Part shown: in pieces, positions 9,509 to 22,131 of the stretch
Layout: each line of letters starts with the position of its first letter
Numbering within the stretch: the stretch's first letter is position 1
NCBI GenBank assembly: GCA_963281155.1
Contig: CAUJLY010000006.1
Span: 9,486,001 to 9,550,000 of the forward strand
From: Rhabditophanes sp. KR3021
Lineage: Eukaryota; Nematoda; Chromadorea; Rhabditida; Alloionematidae
Reading direction: 5' to 3'
DNA: 64,000 bases
Translations under genes and position numbers: made by a program
Notes under the pieces: model-generated
What the model was told of the DNA's origin: nothing
Databases searched by the model: none
Seen by the model: the letters and a program-made list of their open reading frames with translations, nothing else

Positions 9509-12500
9509 TTAATTTGCACTTAAGTCTTGTTTGCTAACTAAATCGGCATACTTTCCTTTGAGAGCAAGCAATTGCTGGTGGGTGCCGAATTCTTTAATTT
9601 TTCCCGATTCAATGTACACAATTAAATCACTGTTGATTATAGTTGACAACTTGTGAGCGATTGTAATGGTAGTTCTTCCGTGAATTGCTCCATCTAGAGC
9701 TTTTTGTACTGCCTAAAATTAGAAAATGAAATCTAAGTTTGAAATGTTGTGTGGTTACTTTTTCGGAAACTGCATCGAGTGCACTAGTACTTTCATCAAG
9801 CAATAACACCTAAAAATCATAATCATATTAAAGACTTCAATCTTACTTACCTTAGGCTCTCTAGCCAATGTTCTAGCGATAGCAATACGTTGTTTCTGTC
9901 CTCCTGATAATTTGCCTCCTTTTTCTCCGATATCAGTATCGTATCCCAATGGTAGATTAGAAATAAATTCATGTGCATTAGCGGTCTTTGCTGCCTTTTC
10001 AATATCAGATTGTGAAAACTTAGATGCATCCAAGCCATACAATATATTTTCCTTAATTGTACCAGAAAACAACTGTGGCATTTGCCCAACAAGACCTATT
10101 TGTCTGCGAAGACTTGTCAGAGAGTATTCCTTGATATCACGATTATCAATATGAATACTTCCGGCACTTGGATCATAAAAGCGTTCTAACAAACTGATGA
10201 TTGTTGACTTTCCGCAGCCACTGGGCCCAACTAAAGCAACAGAAGTTCCAGGTTCAATTTTCAAATTGAATGACTTCATAACACAGTACTCTTTTCTTGA
10301 TGGATAAGCAAAGAACAATTCTCTTAACGAAATCTTTCCATCTAATTTAATATCCTCCCCCTTGTTTGGATCTCCTGTAGCTGGGACTCGATTAATTAAA
10401 TTAAACATCAATGAAGCTGACAATCTCGACTTTACGAATTCGGGGAAAAATTCACTAGCATACAAAATTCCCATACTACCGAAGTATAAAAGTTGGACAA
10501 CTTGGAAAACACTTGCCTTATCAGACATTCCATTTGTAAGCATCAATAAACCTGAAAGTATTTTAAAAATTATACAATTGTAATACGATTAATTAACTAA
10601 GTGTAGTCTATTACCAATTGTGTACGACAAAGCTTGAGTTAATTGTTGTAAGCCATGACCAGATGCAAACTGCAATGCTACCAATGGACTTTTCTTTAAT
10701 TCTTTTTTCAATTGACTTTGTGATTCTATGTTGTATGCCTCGAATATTCCTTCTTCAGCCGTTAAGAGTTGGATTGTTTTTACATGCTCAATTGCTTCTA
10801 TAGCTAATCTTCCTGCTTCATCCTGTTCAACCATTCTTAAAGAATGTTGATGCACTTTTTTAGCTAAAAAGAATTGGAAGCATCCTTGACATATAAATAG
10901 AAATGCACCACATAATGTTAGTTTGTAGTTGAAAAACATTGCCATGATAATTGCGGAGATCATTGAGCAAACACCTTGCAGAACTTTTGCTAATCTTAGA
11001 TCCATAGCAGCTTTAACGTTAGGCGCATCCGTAGCAAGTCTGGTGATCAACTTTCCGGGTGTATGCTTTGGATCATCGAAGTATGCTCCATCCTGGTTTA
11101 GCATGTTCTTAAAGGCGCTAACACGCATCTTCATCGTCACATTCTCTCCTACTTTCGAAAAAGAGATAATTCTAAAAAATGGTCTTTTAGATAACAGTCT
11201 TAAAAAGTCAAATATTCATTCACACATCAACATGATCACTACATAAAAATGCACAAATATAAAATATGTCATACAATTTTTCCATACATGGTAATCACTA
11301 TTATCATCTACGTAATTAGCATCTCTATCATATACATTCACACACTTACATTCAATACAATCATAAAACCTGAGATTACAGCAAACACAGCAAAGTAGAT
11401 TAAGAAAATTAAAGCATCATCGACGTGATCTATTCCTTCTTTACCAAAATTTGCAAATGATAAACCATACAATAATCCGGTCAACGGCATGCCTTAAATT
11501 ATTTATCAACATTTGTGTTTTGTATGATTAACTTACTGCAGGCGGAAATTAATGTAATTGCTAAGCCTATCCCGAAATTTAAATATTGATCAGAAGCAAA
11601 TCTGAAAATATCGAAAAAGGATGTTTCCTTACTTCCAATTTCTTCCACTTCCATTTGCAAAGCTTCAATTTCCGCCGTAGTGTCAATGTTATTAGTCTTA
11701 AACTCGCGGCAAAACGATGCTCTAATCTTCTTTCTGATATCTCGCTCAAAGTGTTCATCGTCTGAAGATCCAAATACACTATCTAAATCATCTTCGTCCT
11801 CGGAATCTCTTTGAAATTCTAAATTATCTCCTTCAGAAGCAACCCTAACTGACTTTTTGCGACCTGAAACAGCCTGCTCAATAGTTTGACTGTCAACAAA
11901 CTTTTTATAAACTCCATTTAATTCTAACAACTCGTTGTGATTGCCTGCCTCGATAACGTTTCCCTTTTCGAGAACAATAATTTTATCAGCATTTCTGACA
12001 GTTGACAATCTGCAATTGGGTGCATTCGTGATAAAGGAACAAACAATTTATTTTTTACCTGTGAGCGATAACCAATGTGGCCCTTCCAACTGAAGCTTTC
12101 AATAGGGCTTCTTGCACACATTTCTCACTAAATTATTAATTACAATAAACTGATGTCATCACCAACAAACCTCTTAGTATCCCTAAAATAAAGTAATAAA
12201 TGGTTAGATAAAATACGACATACAAGGCACTGGTTGCTTCGTCAAGGATCTAAAATTTAAATAAATGCGTTAATGCAAAAGGAAATCTTATGTATATTAC
12301 CAATATCTTTGGTGAACGAGCCAAAACTCTTGCAATATTTAATCTCTGATTTTGCCCTCCAGATAATTTGATACCTCCTTCCCCGATTCTGGTGTCGTAT
12401 CCCTTTTCCAGTAGCTCAATAAATTCGTGAGCATTTGCCAATTTGCAAGCCTCAACAATTTGCAGATGAGTAATATTTGGATTTCCAATAAGAATATTAT

Positions 12501-14354
12501 TTCTAACAGTGTCATTAAAAATAATAGGTTCTTGTTGAACTATCCCAGTGATGGTTCTCAAATACTTTACACTCAATTCTCTGATATTTATGCCATCAAT
12601 TGTTACTTCGCCTTTTCCATATTCGTACAGTCTTGTTAGGATTGATGCACAAGTTGATTTGCCTGACCCGGAATGGCCGACAAGGGCAATTGTCTCGTTT
12701 GGTTTAATTTCAAATGATAAATCTCGGATGATTGTTTGCTCTGGATTTGAGGGGTATCTAAAGGAAACGTTCTTAAAGCAGACATTTCCAATTACTGGAT
12801 ACATCGTTTTTCCTTTGCCAGAAGTTCCGTCAATCTTTGGAATTCTGTCAATTGTTTTGTAGACAGTGGCAGCTGCAACTCTCGCTGTCAGTAAAACCAT
12901 CAAATGGGGACTGGCCAATCCAAGATGAAAAGCTCCTGACATGATAGCTAATACAACAGTAAAAATCTCACCCGGCTTTTCAACAACCTCATATTTGTAC
13001 AAAATTGCTCCATACGCAAGTCCCAACCCAATGAAAGTCATAACCAGAATGTGAAGAGACCCTTCCAACATGCCATTAATCAAACCCTTTTTGATTCCTG
13101 CTTTGCGACCATTATTCAACTCTTTTTCATACCTCTTAACTTCTGTTTCTTGACCATTTAAGGAGGCAACGGTTCTGATGCTGTTTAAAGCTTCCTCTGC
13201 AATAGATCCTGCAATTGAATAAATGCTCATTTCCTTCCTAGATGCGGAACTAATAAATCTACTCGATACTCCCATGATTATAGCAATAAGTGGTGACAAA
13301 ACACACAAAGGTAATGCCAATTTCCAGTTAGTATAAAAAGCTACGATCAAGCCACAGATAAATTGACATCCGTTTCTCATTAGTAGTCCAAACTTGTCGC
13401 CGATACCTCCGCTTTAAAATCAAAAGTGTTATTATCATTTATAATTTTAAAAATATATTACCTTAATCTGTCGACATTATCATTTAATTTTGTATTCAAA
13501 GCTCCACAATGATTTTTTTCGAACCAAGTTTGATCTTGTTTCAAAATAGATTGCAAGAATGCACATCTAATATTTCTGATAATTCTTGAGCAAGCAACGT
13601 TGAAAGTAAAAAATTGCAAAAAGGCAATAATCGACAAACCAAGTCCAACGACACAGAAGAAAATAATACATTGCACACATTCATCCACAAATTCAGGATC
13701 AGTGGGTTCGAGTAACAAAAGAACATTAGCTAATTTACCATTAATGACAGCAAATAAGGGTTGGCAAACGCCGCAAATAGCCGACAAAACACACCCTATC
13801 AAGACAAGTGTGATATCTGCTTTAGTTCCGTACTTGAAGAGTTCACAAATTGAGACAGGTTTTTCCTTCAATTTTGCTCTGGCAAGATCAGCACGGCAGA
13901 AGAGGTAATTTGTAAATTTGTCACAACCACTTCTTTCGAATTCTTCATCTTCTTCTTGACCAGGGTAACAGTAATCATCATCGCTGCTATTCCCATCATA
14001 AGCATCATTAATACATGATTTTTTCAATGAACCCATAGAATCAATTGTTTTTTGGTTGTCGTAAGGAATTTCGAGGGAAACATTCTTTTTAGTTGGGGAT
14101 GAAGGACCATTGTCATCAGTTTCAGGTTCGGCTGTTTCAAGAATTGGTGAAACAGTACTGTTACATTTACTAATTCTTCTCTTACAAGATCCTTTTTTAG
14201 GTTGGAACGATTTGGTGACAGAATCCAAAATGTCATCAGTATAATTTGTAGCCAAATCGTTTACATTCGTAGGCAATGAAATAGAAAGGGAAAGAGGAGT
14301 CTTGGAACTTTTGGCTTCTACAGGCGCACCCTTCATAACATCATCATCAGTCAT
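9509..14354 (-). CDS. pgp: P-glycoprotein-type full ABC transporter (ABCB family, TMD-NBD-TMD-NBD)
   Basis: Eleven exons: 14354-13462, 13411-12301, 12249-12224, 12182-12171 (12 nt), 12127-12059, 12009-11537, 11492-11350, 11171-10615, 10551-9851, 9809-9759, 9712-9509. They total 4240 nt, one more than 1413 codons; the surplus base maps to exon 8 (see findings). NBD1 has Walker [10 protein letters not shown]-loop IVQQEP, signature LSGGQNQR, Walker [14 protein letters not shown] and H-loop IAHRLST. NBD2 has [37 protein letters not shown] and IAHKLST. ATP hydrolysis at both sites is predicted, powering export of hydrophobic compounds across the plasma membrane; C. elegans PGPs contribute to xenobiotic and anthelmintic tolerance. 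A Ser/acidic cytoplasmic extension of about 150 residues precedes the first membrane segment, longer than usual. The acidic inter-domain linker follows NBD1. Confidence 0.95.
12171..12182 (-). other. pgp: 12-nt microexon in the P-glycoprotein gene
   Basis: Minus-strand exon GGATACTAAGAG between GT..AG introns of 41 and 43 nt. It completes the D-loop reading ALDTKSEK (first base finishes Leu, last two begin Ser). Both flanking exons only join in frame if it is included. Confidence 0.9.
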
Positions 14355-14455
14355 TGTTTAAAATATTATTATTTGTAGTTGTAAATTGAATAATAATAAA
14401 ATAAATGACTGTAAGGCAAAGTCAGCTTATTGGTACCACTTCCCCTTTTGCCTCT

Positions 14456-14467
14456 CCTTTTATATAG
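14456..14467 (-). promoter_or_regulatory. TATA box of the P-glycoprotein gene
   Basis: On the minus strand CTATATAAAAGG followed by AGAGGC lies about 100 nt upstream of the P-glycoprotein ATG. It is a near-consensus TATA box in the right orientation and distance. Confidence 0.55.
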
Positions 14468-15329
14468 ATTTATTTAAAGCATAATTTGTGTGGACTAAAT
14501 CACACCATTTTCGTGAATAGCTTTGTCATTAATACAAGCTTCCGACATTACCATAATCAAACGCAAATACCAACTTTCTCATATTAAATGTTAAAATTAT
14601 GTTAAAACTTCTTTCTCATCCACTCTTTTTTGACGTAATTTTATGTTACGACAATAACAAAAAAGTTCCAGCTACAATTATGCACTACAAAGGTACAAAA
14701 TAAACTTACGTTGTAATTTTCAAAATATACGAGAGTTTATAATAGGATGGGAGTATTAAATTTACTTGGCGATTGGTTGTTGAAAAACGACGTTTTGTAT
14801 TTTATTGTGCTATAATGTTTTGAATATGAAACAATTTGAAAATATGGCATCGCATTTGATATTTTTAAAAGGTATAAAATGTCTTCATAAACATTTATGG
14901 GCGTAAAGAAGTTTTGTTTTGGATTATTATTCAAATCGGTTACGAAAAATGTATGTTATTTCTTTCAAAATAACTCACTTGATCTATGATTTCGAGATCA
15001 AAATTCGATCCTTTGAAATGAAGTGTATATCTATGTAATTTATTGAAATATCAAAAGTAGAAAATTAACAAAAGAAATTGCGCAATTGAAAAGAAGAAGT
15101 ATGGGGTAGAGTCGGTAATCGAGACAAAAATATTTATTTGTTAATATCTTTATTTGTTCACCTTCTACCAAGATTTAAAAACACTATTACAAAAATTGTT
15201 CACATTCATAATGAAGAGGATAACTGATTTATAAAAAAATTATAGAAAGGTTGTTGTCAAAGGTGATGTTTTAGAACATCCAAATTTGATTTGTGATTTC
15301 GAACCAATTTTTAAATAAAGATTAGAAAA
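14468..15329. other. Intergenic, nothing further recognised
   Basis: Sequence between the P-glycoprotein promoter and the 3' end of the acidic membrane protein. A 65-codon minus-strand frame (14737-14934) has no domain or signal and looks spurious. Confidence 0.5.
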
Positions 15330-16548
15330 TTAGACTTTTTGAAGGTCATCTGAGTATCCTTGTTTTTTACAAGATAAGCAGCAGGCGCCAATGCAGGTCA
15401 GGATGACGGCCAACACCATTAGAATACATTGCAAGATGAGGACTGTGTTATCTTGGTCCGATTCAATGTCAATTAATGTCTTTACAACTTCGATTTTTTC
15501 AACAGCAAGGTCCGAGATTTCAGACATATGGCCCATTACTTTCATTTTGGATACAATTGACTCGGCATCAACAAATTGTTCTTGGTCATACATAACTTTT
15601 TCTACTACATTGCTTCCAATAGTCTTTTTATCTTCCTCAGAATCATCTTCCTTTGAATCGTCTTCTTTAGAATCGTCTTTCTTGTCAGTCTCTTCACTAT
15701 CTCCATTCGATTCGTCTTTCTTATCTTCTTCGGAGTCGGTATCGTCTTCGTCAGATGTCTTTTCAGTAGTACTAACGTCATCATCTTCCTCCTCGCTGTT
15801 TTCAGTTGAATTTTCATTGTCCTCGGTAGAATCATCTTCCTCCTTAGCTTCTTCCTCGGAATCTTCATTTGAATCCACGGACTTCTTGACAATTTTCTTT
15901 ACATCCGAAGCTTTAGAGTTCTTCTTTTTAAGAACACTCTTCAATGTAGTTGTGTCAATCTTTCTAGCCATACTTCCATCATCATCTCCTAGAATGAGAA
16001 ATTGAACAACAAGTTTGCTATCTTTATCTGCACATCCAACTCTGACAATGATAATTTCTTTCTAAAGAGACAAAAAAAGAGAATAAGTCATTTAAAAGTT
16101 AAGTGCCAAAGGGCAAAAGAATAAACATACTTCTTGGACTTTAAGTGCAGAAGCAATTTCCTTTTTAAATGCTTGTTGTGGAAATGTATCAAAACGTTCA
16201 GCTGCTTCATCTAAATTAAAAGTGACTGAAGCTGCTTCAAATTCATTGCCTTTAATATTTAAAATTTGGTTGCAAGATTGGCGTGGAGGAGATGACTGTA
16301 AATAAAAGAAAAAACAATTTAAATTTAGGTGATGTAAATGTGTACTATGCAGAATATATTAAAACTATTTCCTGTGACAAATTAATTTTAAGATGTTGAC
16401 TTACTTCATGCTTAATCACGGCACAAACACATGCATGCTTGGGTGTTTCTTCATTACAGGAAAGATGTTCTTCCAATGGACAAATGTTGGCTTGCGTATA
16501 AGAGATCCATAAGAGGCAAATGGAGGTGATACAAACAATAGCCTTCAT
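15330..16548 (-). CDS. Type I membrane protein with long acidic Ser/Glu/Asp region, unknown function
   Basis: Three exons (16548-16405, 16295-16131, 16061-15330) join in frame to 346 aa. Signal peptide MKAIVCITSICLLWISYTQA; an N-terminal luminal or extracellular part with Cys (CPLEEHLSC, HACVCAV, QSCNQI); a strongly acidic, low-complexity stretch at about 155-255 (repeats such as SKEDDSKEDDSEEDKK); one transmembrane helix near the C-terminus (TVLILQCILMVLAVILTCIG) followed by CCLSCKKQGYSDDLQKV, whose juxtamembrane cysteines could be palmitoylated. I do not recognise the family. The complementary strand also has a long Ser-rich open frame, which is only a shadow of the acidic repeats. Confidence 0.75.
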
Positions 16549-18230
16549 CTTTAATTTAGATGGTTTTCAGGACCCTTAAATTAAGTCAAGCGGAATTGAT
16601 TAAAAAACCTATTTGAAATACATGAGATGAAAAATATTAATAATTTAGCTAATAAAAAACTATTTTTAAATTAAAAAGCAATAACTTAATGCCAATTGCC
16701 TCAATGAACTAATAATAATGTGAACATAATTGAAGTCTACTAATTTCTATATATCCACGATAGAGGGAAATGTTAAAGCTAAAACATCTACCAATGTAAG
16801 TTTGCATAAATTACTGCACAACTTTCAAAAGTAATAAGATGAAAATAGAAAGAGTGCATAGTTAAAGATATATTGTAAACTGAAGATTGGGGTAGATCAA
16901 ATGTGAACATCGTCTTCAGTCCTCATTAATTTACTTTAAAGACGTTACACGCAAACTCCTTCACATTTTACTCTGTATCTTTTTAAATTAGCTTCTTTTA
17001 CATTTTCCTCCTTAATGAACTTTCGACATATAGCTACAATTTTTATTTTAAACGAAAATTTGGTACACTCTCAGGAGTTGGTGATAAATACATAATGTGT
17101 ATGTATATGTGAAGGAAAGATGGAGTTTTTTGTCTGTTTTAAATCTTCACTAGATATACAGTTGAAAGAGTGATGAAAAGGATGAGATCACCGACATCAT
17201 TCTACGCAATATCACATCTTTTAAGTCTAAAATAACATTAGTGGTGAGTTGTAGGGTAGAGAAGAGATTACCACATCCACACTCACATCCCACAGGTACA
17301 ATAAGTTTAAAAAAAGCCTATCTCAAGTGGGACTTTCTTGTTTGTTGCGCAACTAAGTAAACGGATGTCTCTTTAATACTTCATTTAATAGGGAGAACTA
17401 AAGCTTATTATAAGATCCTAATACCTGCCACTAATTATTCTTCAATCCCGAGATACCTTCTATTCATATCTAAAATAAGCGAACTTAAAATAATAAAGAT
17501 ATCTAAATATCCGTAAAGACACTCAATTACTTTTAAACAAACAATGTTGTATAAGTTGTAAAAAAAGTATTTTTGTATCTCAACCAGCCAAATATTATTG
17601 CTTTTAAACTAAGGCAATTTAAGGTTGATATAATTGGTGATGTGGCAAAAGCCTTAAACATATGTTATTATAATCGAGTAAGATATTATTCATATTTTGG
17701 CGTCATAAATATTCCTCGAGATAATAAACCTACACATTACAACCTTTGGGTTGTATTTGTTTGTGCGTGGGTACAATATTAACACTATCATTTTAAAACA
17801 TTTCAAAGAATACAAAAAGAAAAGTGATTTTTCATCCAAAGATTCTACACTTCACTCATCAAATGTTATTAATTGGAAGATAGGTCTCAATAAAAAAGCG
17901 GAAACATTTATTTGCTATTGTTTAAGGAAAAAAAATATATAAATGAAGTGAATTTAATAAAAATAAAGTACAAATACCCTATCATTCTTTTTTTGTCCAA
18001 TTGAAATAGTTTAAGAAGCAATGAAATAATATATTACTTCCTTTAAACAATTGATAGTGGAAAAAATACAGTGCCTCATAATAAAAAGTTTGTACAAGTA
18101 AAAAATAAATATGATCCGAATGTTTGTGTGGGAAATATTTTGTTTTGAGAAAACATTAAAAAGAATCAGCTTTTAATGTTATTTATTTTTAGTTGTTGTT
18201 TGAGTTAATTCTGGATGGGGCTATATTAAT
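16549..18230. other. Intergenic, 1.7 kb, nothing recognised
   Basis: AT-rich. Two plus-strand frames of 63-69 codons (17573-17782, 17751-17942) overlap, lack signal or domain, and look random. No RNA gene or repeat identified. Confidence 0.5.
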
Positions 18231-18603
18231 TTATTCCATTTTATTCTGACAATCTTTTAAATCTAAAGCCAATTGTTCTTTTAAAACAGTGTTTTTTAGT
18301 AAAACATCCTTGTATAAAGTGTTGTCCTTCTCCAAATCACGAATGTAGCGTTTTAAAGCTTTGTTTTCAGCACTCAATATTTCAGCTTTCTCTACAAAAA
18401 ACACAAACATTAATTGTTTCAAGGATTGTTGTGTCTTGATATTTATGTTAGACAGACGTATGTATAACTGTGATGGATAATATATTTAATGTTTGAAGAT
18501 ATTATACACAAAATATATGTATCATCTACTTACCTCTCAACTTTTCATATGCTTTGACAATTCTTTCAAGATCGTTACGAGCATCTTCGATATGTCCAAG
18601 CAT
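18231..18603 (-). CDS. Small coiled-coil protein (76 aa), unknown function
   Basis: Two exons (18603-18534 and 18391-18231) join through a GT..AG intron to 76 codons. The protein starts MLGHIEDARNDLERIVKAYE and is almost wholly a predicted coiled coil with Leu/Ile at heptad positions (EILSAENKALKRYIRDLEKD, then LKNTVLKEQLALDLKD). No signal peptide, so cytoplasmic or nuclear. The pattern AENKALKRYI is loosely like the short coiled-coil protein SCOC/UNC-69, but that similarity may reflect only heptad composition. Confidence 0.55.
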
Positions 18604-20040
18604 TTTTAAGTTTCTACTAGAAGACAATGCAAATATATATGTACAATCCAATTATTAGGTAAAGAGTGTTTGCGACTGGAAAAAGATTGTCTAATTAATT
18701 GAAAAGTTTTTATCTTCACAAAATGGTAAAAATAGTAAATAGATAAAACATAACATTTATCTTTTTACCCACATTAATACAAAATCAAATAAGTATTTTG
18801 AATTAAAAGCAGAAATATATATAAAAAAATGTTCCGAAAAAGAAAAGAGCTGTTTCAGATGATTTAGTTACTTTAAAATTTATTGTAAAATGAAATATGT
18901 CTATAGGGAATCAATTGTATACACATATTTTTATGAAATAAGGCAAAAAGTAAACGAAAATGTATCAAATGCATTAATTTAAAATTCAAATGCATTCCAT
19001 AAGTTACTATTTTTTGTATATAAATTATTCTGTGGTATCAATTGTGCAGAATCTTTTTGTTTAATTAAAATATAAACAATCATAGGAGTGATTCTAAATT
19101 AAAAGCTTTGGGCGAAGAATATACACCAATGTAGTTTTTAAAAGTAATGTGTTAAAACAAAGGCGAGTACAAATATTAGATGTGAAATAGATTTGTATAT
19201 TAGAAATGCATGAGTACCTTTTTGTAGCACAGAGTGGATGCTGATCCAAATAAGCTCAAACTTTATTATGTATGCTGAGGGTCAGTTTATGAATACATAA
19301 ATATGGAGGTAATGCTGTGGTTGAGTCTTGTAAGGGATGTTAATAGACACAAAAGTTTTGTTGAAGTGAAAAGTACGTCTGGGGGAAGATAATACAAAGA
19401 CAGTTTCTATATTAGCATCATAACATCACTAATAGATAACGATAAAGCGATAAAAGTCGTTAATATTATAGTCTCCGGTAAGAATAATCGCTACCACACA
19501 AAAGATTTGCCTAATAGTTGTACTGAGCACATACCGACATATATCAATGTATATATGAAAATGTTCGATTTAATTTGAAGCCAAACTGTCTTCTCAGATG
19601 TATACCATCTAACGGATTTTTAAAGATTAAAAGCAAAATGTGTCAAACAGAGAGTGCAGTTTTAATTATCTTTTAATTGGTGTTCACCAAAAAATAATTG
19701 TGTATAGTTTAAAAACAGGTTTTGTTATTTGATTTTATACTATAAATGAGTTGAAATAAAGCTATATTTTATTTAATCAAATATGTATAATAAATAGTTT
19801 AATAGTTGACTATTAACAAAGCGAAAGACAATGAAAAAGTAGACAAATGGTTTTGCCTCATTACCTAAGTAACAGTTCCTTTGGAGACTGTAAAAAAAGT
19901 TGAATAGGGTAGTAAGATTAAAACGGTACCAAGGACATTTTGAATTTATACTTGTGAAAGGAATCATACATATAAGTGTACCTTTTTGGTAGACATAATA
20001 CCGTCATATAACTCATTCTCTCTCCTTCACCAAAAGTAAA
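18604..20040. other. Intergenic, 1.4 kb, nothing recognised
   Basis: No gene supported. A minus-strand 64-codon frame (19773-19967) has no features beyond AT-rich codons. Confidence 0.5.
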
Positions 20041-21206
20041 TCACATCAAGAGCCGGTTACTCGATCGAGACAAAACCTTTTCCATGTTGCTTGCATAACA
20101 GTTTTTGATTTTATCAAAAACTTGCAAACATGCGAAATATTGGAGGATGTCGGTAATTTTGTCTCGATTACCATCACAAAAAGACATGCACATGCCATTA
20201 GAAATGAGATGGACGCCATTATCGAGGCAACAAGTGTTGTGATTGTCTCCATGATTGGCACAGTCAAAAACGAGACCTAATTGATTATTTGGGCATTGGT
20301 TTGTTAGGACAGCTTGAACTAACTAAAACAGACAGTTAAAGTAAATACAATATAAAAGAACTTTTACTCACCGTCTTGTCGCTAATCCCACCAAAAGTAC
20401 ATAATTTACCGCAATTTGGAGTTACAGCTTTTGAGGCACAACATTGACTAAATGCTTGATCTGGCGAAACAGGTGGAACGTTAATTACTTTTGTCTTAAT
20501 AGCTACCGGAACTCGAGTTGGATTTGTAGCCTTGGCCAGCTGCTGTCTCGGAGTAGTCGTCTTAACTTCCTTGAAAATACTAACAATCTTCTTCCTTAAT
20601 TTAATTTGGCTTTCATCGAGAGGAGAAACAACTTTTTGAACCCACGGCGGAGGTCTTATGGGAATAGGAATGACACCCTTTGATTTTGAAAATGCGACTA
20701 ATTGATTATCATCATGTTGTATTTTTTTAGCCATCAGTGGTTTGCGAATGAGTGGTTTTGTATGATTTGACTGATTCGCATGCATTGTATTGTAAAAATG
20801 TTCCTTCTGATTCAAAGTATTTTGGTCTTGCCCGTCTAAGTACAATCAGATGTTAGTAATTAATGATTCATCAACTTACAAGTAATTAAACCTTTACCTT
20901 CCACATACTTAACTCTAGTGAATATTTGCTGCCCCTTTAAAGGAGCATAAATAATATACTGATTTGGATTTTCTTTTTTGTGTTTGTTGAAAGGTCTTGA
21001 AACAACTATTGAAGATATCTTTTCTTCTTTTTTGTCAATCCCTGCATAATCATAATAATCTTCTTCTGTGTTAAGAGATGTTGGTTGTTTATGTTGAGAA
21101 AAACCACCGATAATCTGGAATAAATATTATTATACTTTAATATGTAACAACTCACAGCAATAGTAGATAGAACTATTAAGATATAATAATAAATTAAAGG
21201 AATCAT
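20041..21206 (-). CDS. Secreted DB-module protein
   Basis: Four exons from ATG 21206 to a TGA at 20043-20041. Exon 1 is a signal peptide (MIPLIYYYILIVLSTIA). A basic, low-complexity linker of about 200 residues (RPPPWVQKV, TTTPRQQL) follows. The C-terminal 105 residues form a DB module (PF01682-type): FSQCCASKAVTPNCGKLC, NQCPNN, VFDCANHGDNHNTCCLDNG, MCMSFCDGNRD, FACL, KNCY. DB modules are nematode-typical secreted Cys-rich domains also found in immunoglobulin-superfamily receptors; their ligand is unknown to me. The last exon's neighbouring frame also stays open, which can mislead automatic calls; the cysteines show the frame given here is correct. Confidence 0.85.
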
Positions 21207-21908
21207 AGAAACTGAAGAATAATTTCAAGAAAATCAAGCAAAAATACTCAGCATCACAAACTAATATACTAAATATGAAATGGAAACCTTTTTAATACTT
21301 TTTAAAATTGTCCATCAAAATTAAAATTTTTATTTATTAATCTAGTCTTTAATTTGGTGGTTCGGTGAACTTACTCAAATTATCGGCAATTATAATCAAC
21401 TTTTCCTTTTTAGGGAGTGATTGAACGGTTAGTGGAGGCAATGGAGCAATGTAAAGTTGTGGTCAAAATATGTAGGATCAAGGTAGTTGCGTAGATAACA
21501 GGCATGATCCGTTTCACTTTACCGCTTACCAATCCATTGTTTGTATAGCCGCTAGTCACGGTATTTAATTTATTGATGATTCATCAAGTCCCTCTATATT
21601 AACAATTCGAAATAAGAACTTGTGCTAATTATTATTTTTTCATCAAAACTAGAACACATTCTTATTAATTGTTGTTTATTACTACTCGATAGGAGCATTT
21701 TAATATTTAGTTGATCTTTACTAATTAACGACTTCTGAATTGGTGTAATAATTTAACTTTTAATGAACACTCGCAATTTGAATGACCTTCAAAAACATGT
21801 AATTCTTTTTAAAGATTCTAGTATCAAAATATTTTATTGAAATTGTCTTTTATTAACATCTTTACATTTATAAAAGTTAGAATACGTATCCAAAAAATAT
21901 AGATAGAT
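21207..21908. other. Intergenic, nothing recognised
   Basis: Contains a less AT-rich patch at 21410-21560 with no frame longer than about 25 codons. A non-coding RNA cannot be excluded, but I see no convincing fold or promoter. Confidence 0.4.
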
Positions 21909-22131
21909 TTAGTTGCGCTTCAATTTGTGATTTACTCCAGAAATTGGATAGTCAACTGGATGCGAATCCAAGCGAGGGTCAGAATAAATACTCATTACTG
22001 ATATTCCGTTCGTTGCTAAATATAGATAGTCAGAATTACAGTTTGGTTTACTTACCTGTTCCGAGGAAAAAAGTAATAGTAAAAAATACGACACAAGCGA
22101 ACGTGAACATCCTAGAAATACTTGCAGACAT
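21909..22131 (-). CDS. Tiny secreted peptide precursor (60 aa), unknown
   Basis: Two exons (22131-22056 and 22015-21909) joined by a 40-nt GT..AG intron in phase 1 give 60 aa. Exon 1 encodes a signal peptide (ISRMFTFACVVFFTITFFLG) and exon 2 a mature peptide of about 34 residues without Cys (SVMSIYSDPRLDSHPVDY, ending KLKRN). The exon split just after the signal peptide matches the nearby genes at 22917 and 20041. I do not recognise it. A longer overlapping minus-strand frame runs through the intron and is not real. Confidence 0.55.

Noticed and set aside
11281..11310. Possible 20-nt exon in the P-glycoprotein gene that would also restore frame
   Set aside because: It would add seven residues inside a membrane helix of conserved length; a one-base homopolymer error gives a family-typical sequence instead.
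15391..16005. 204-codon Ser-rich plus-strand open frame
   Set aside because: Antisense shadow of the Glu/Asp/Ser codons of the acidic membrane protein on the minus strand, which has a signal peptide, spliced exons and a membrane helix.
20046..20267. 73-codon minus-strand frame over the last exon of the DB-module gene
   Set aside because: Wrong frame: the adjacent frame carries the DB-module cysteines and joins in phase to the preceding exon.
20830..20900. Sequence resembling part of a nematode spliced leader (GGTTTAATTAC) on the minus strand
   Set aside because: It lies inside an intron of the DB-module gene, matches only the first 11 bases, and no SL RNA fold or Sm site is visible.
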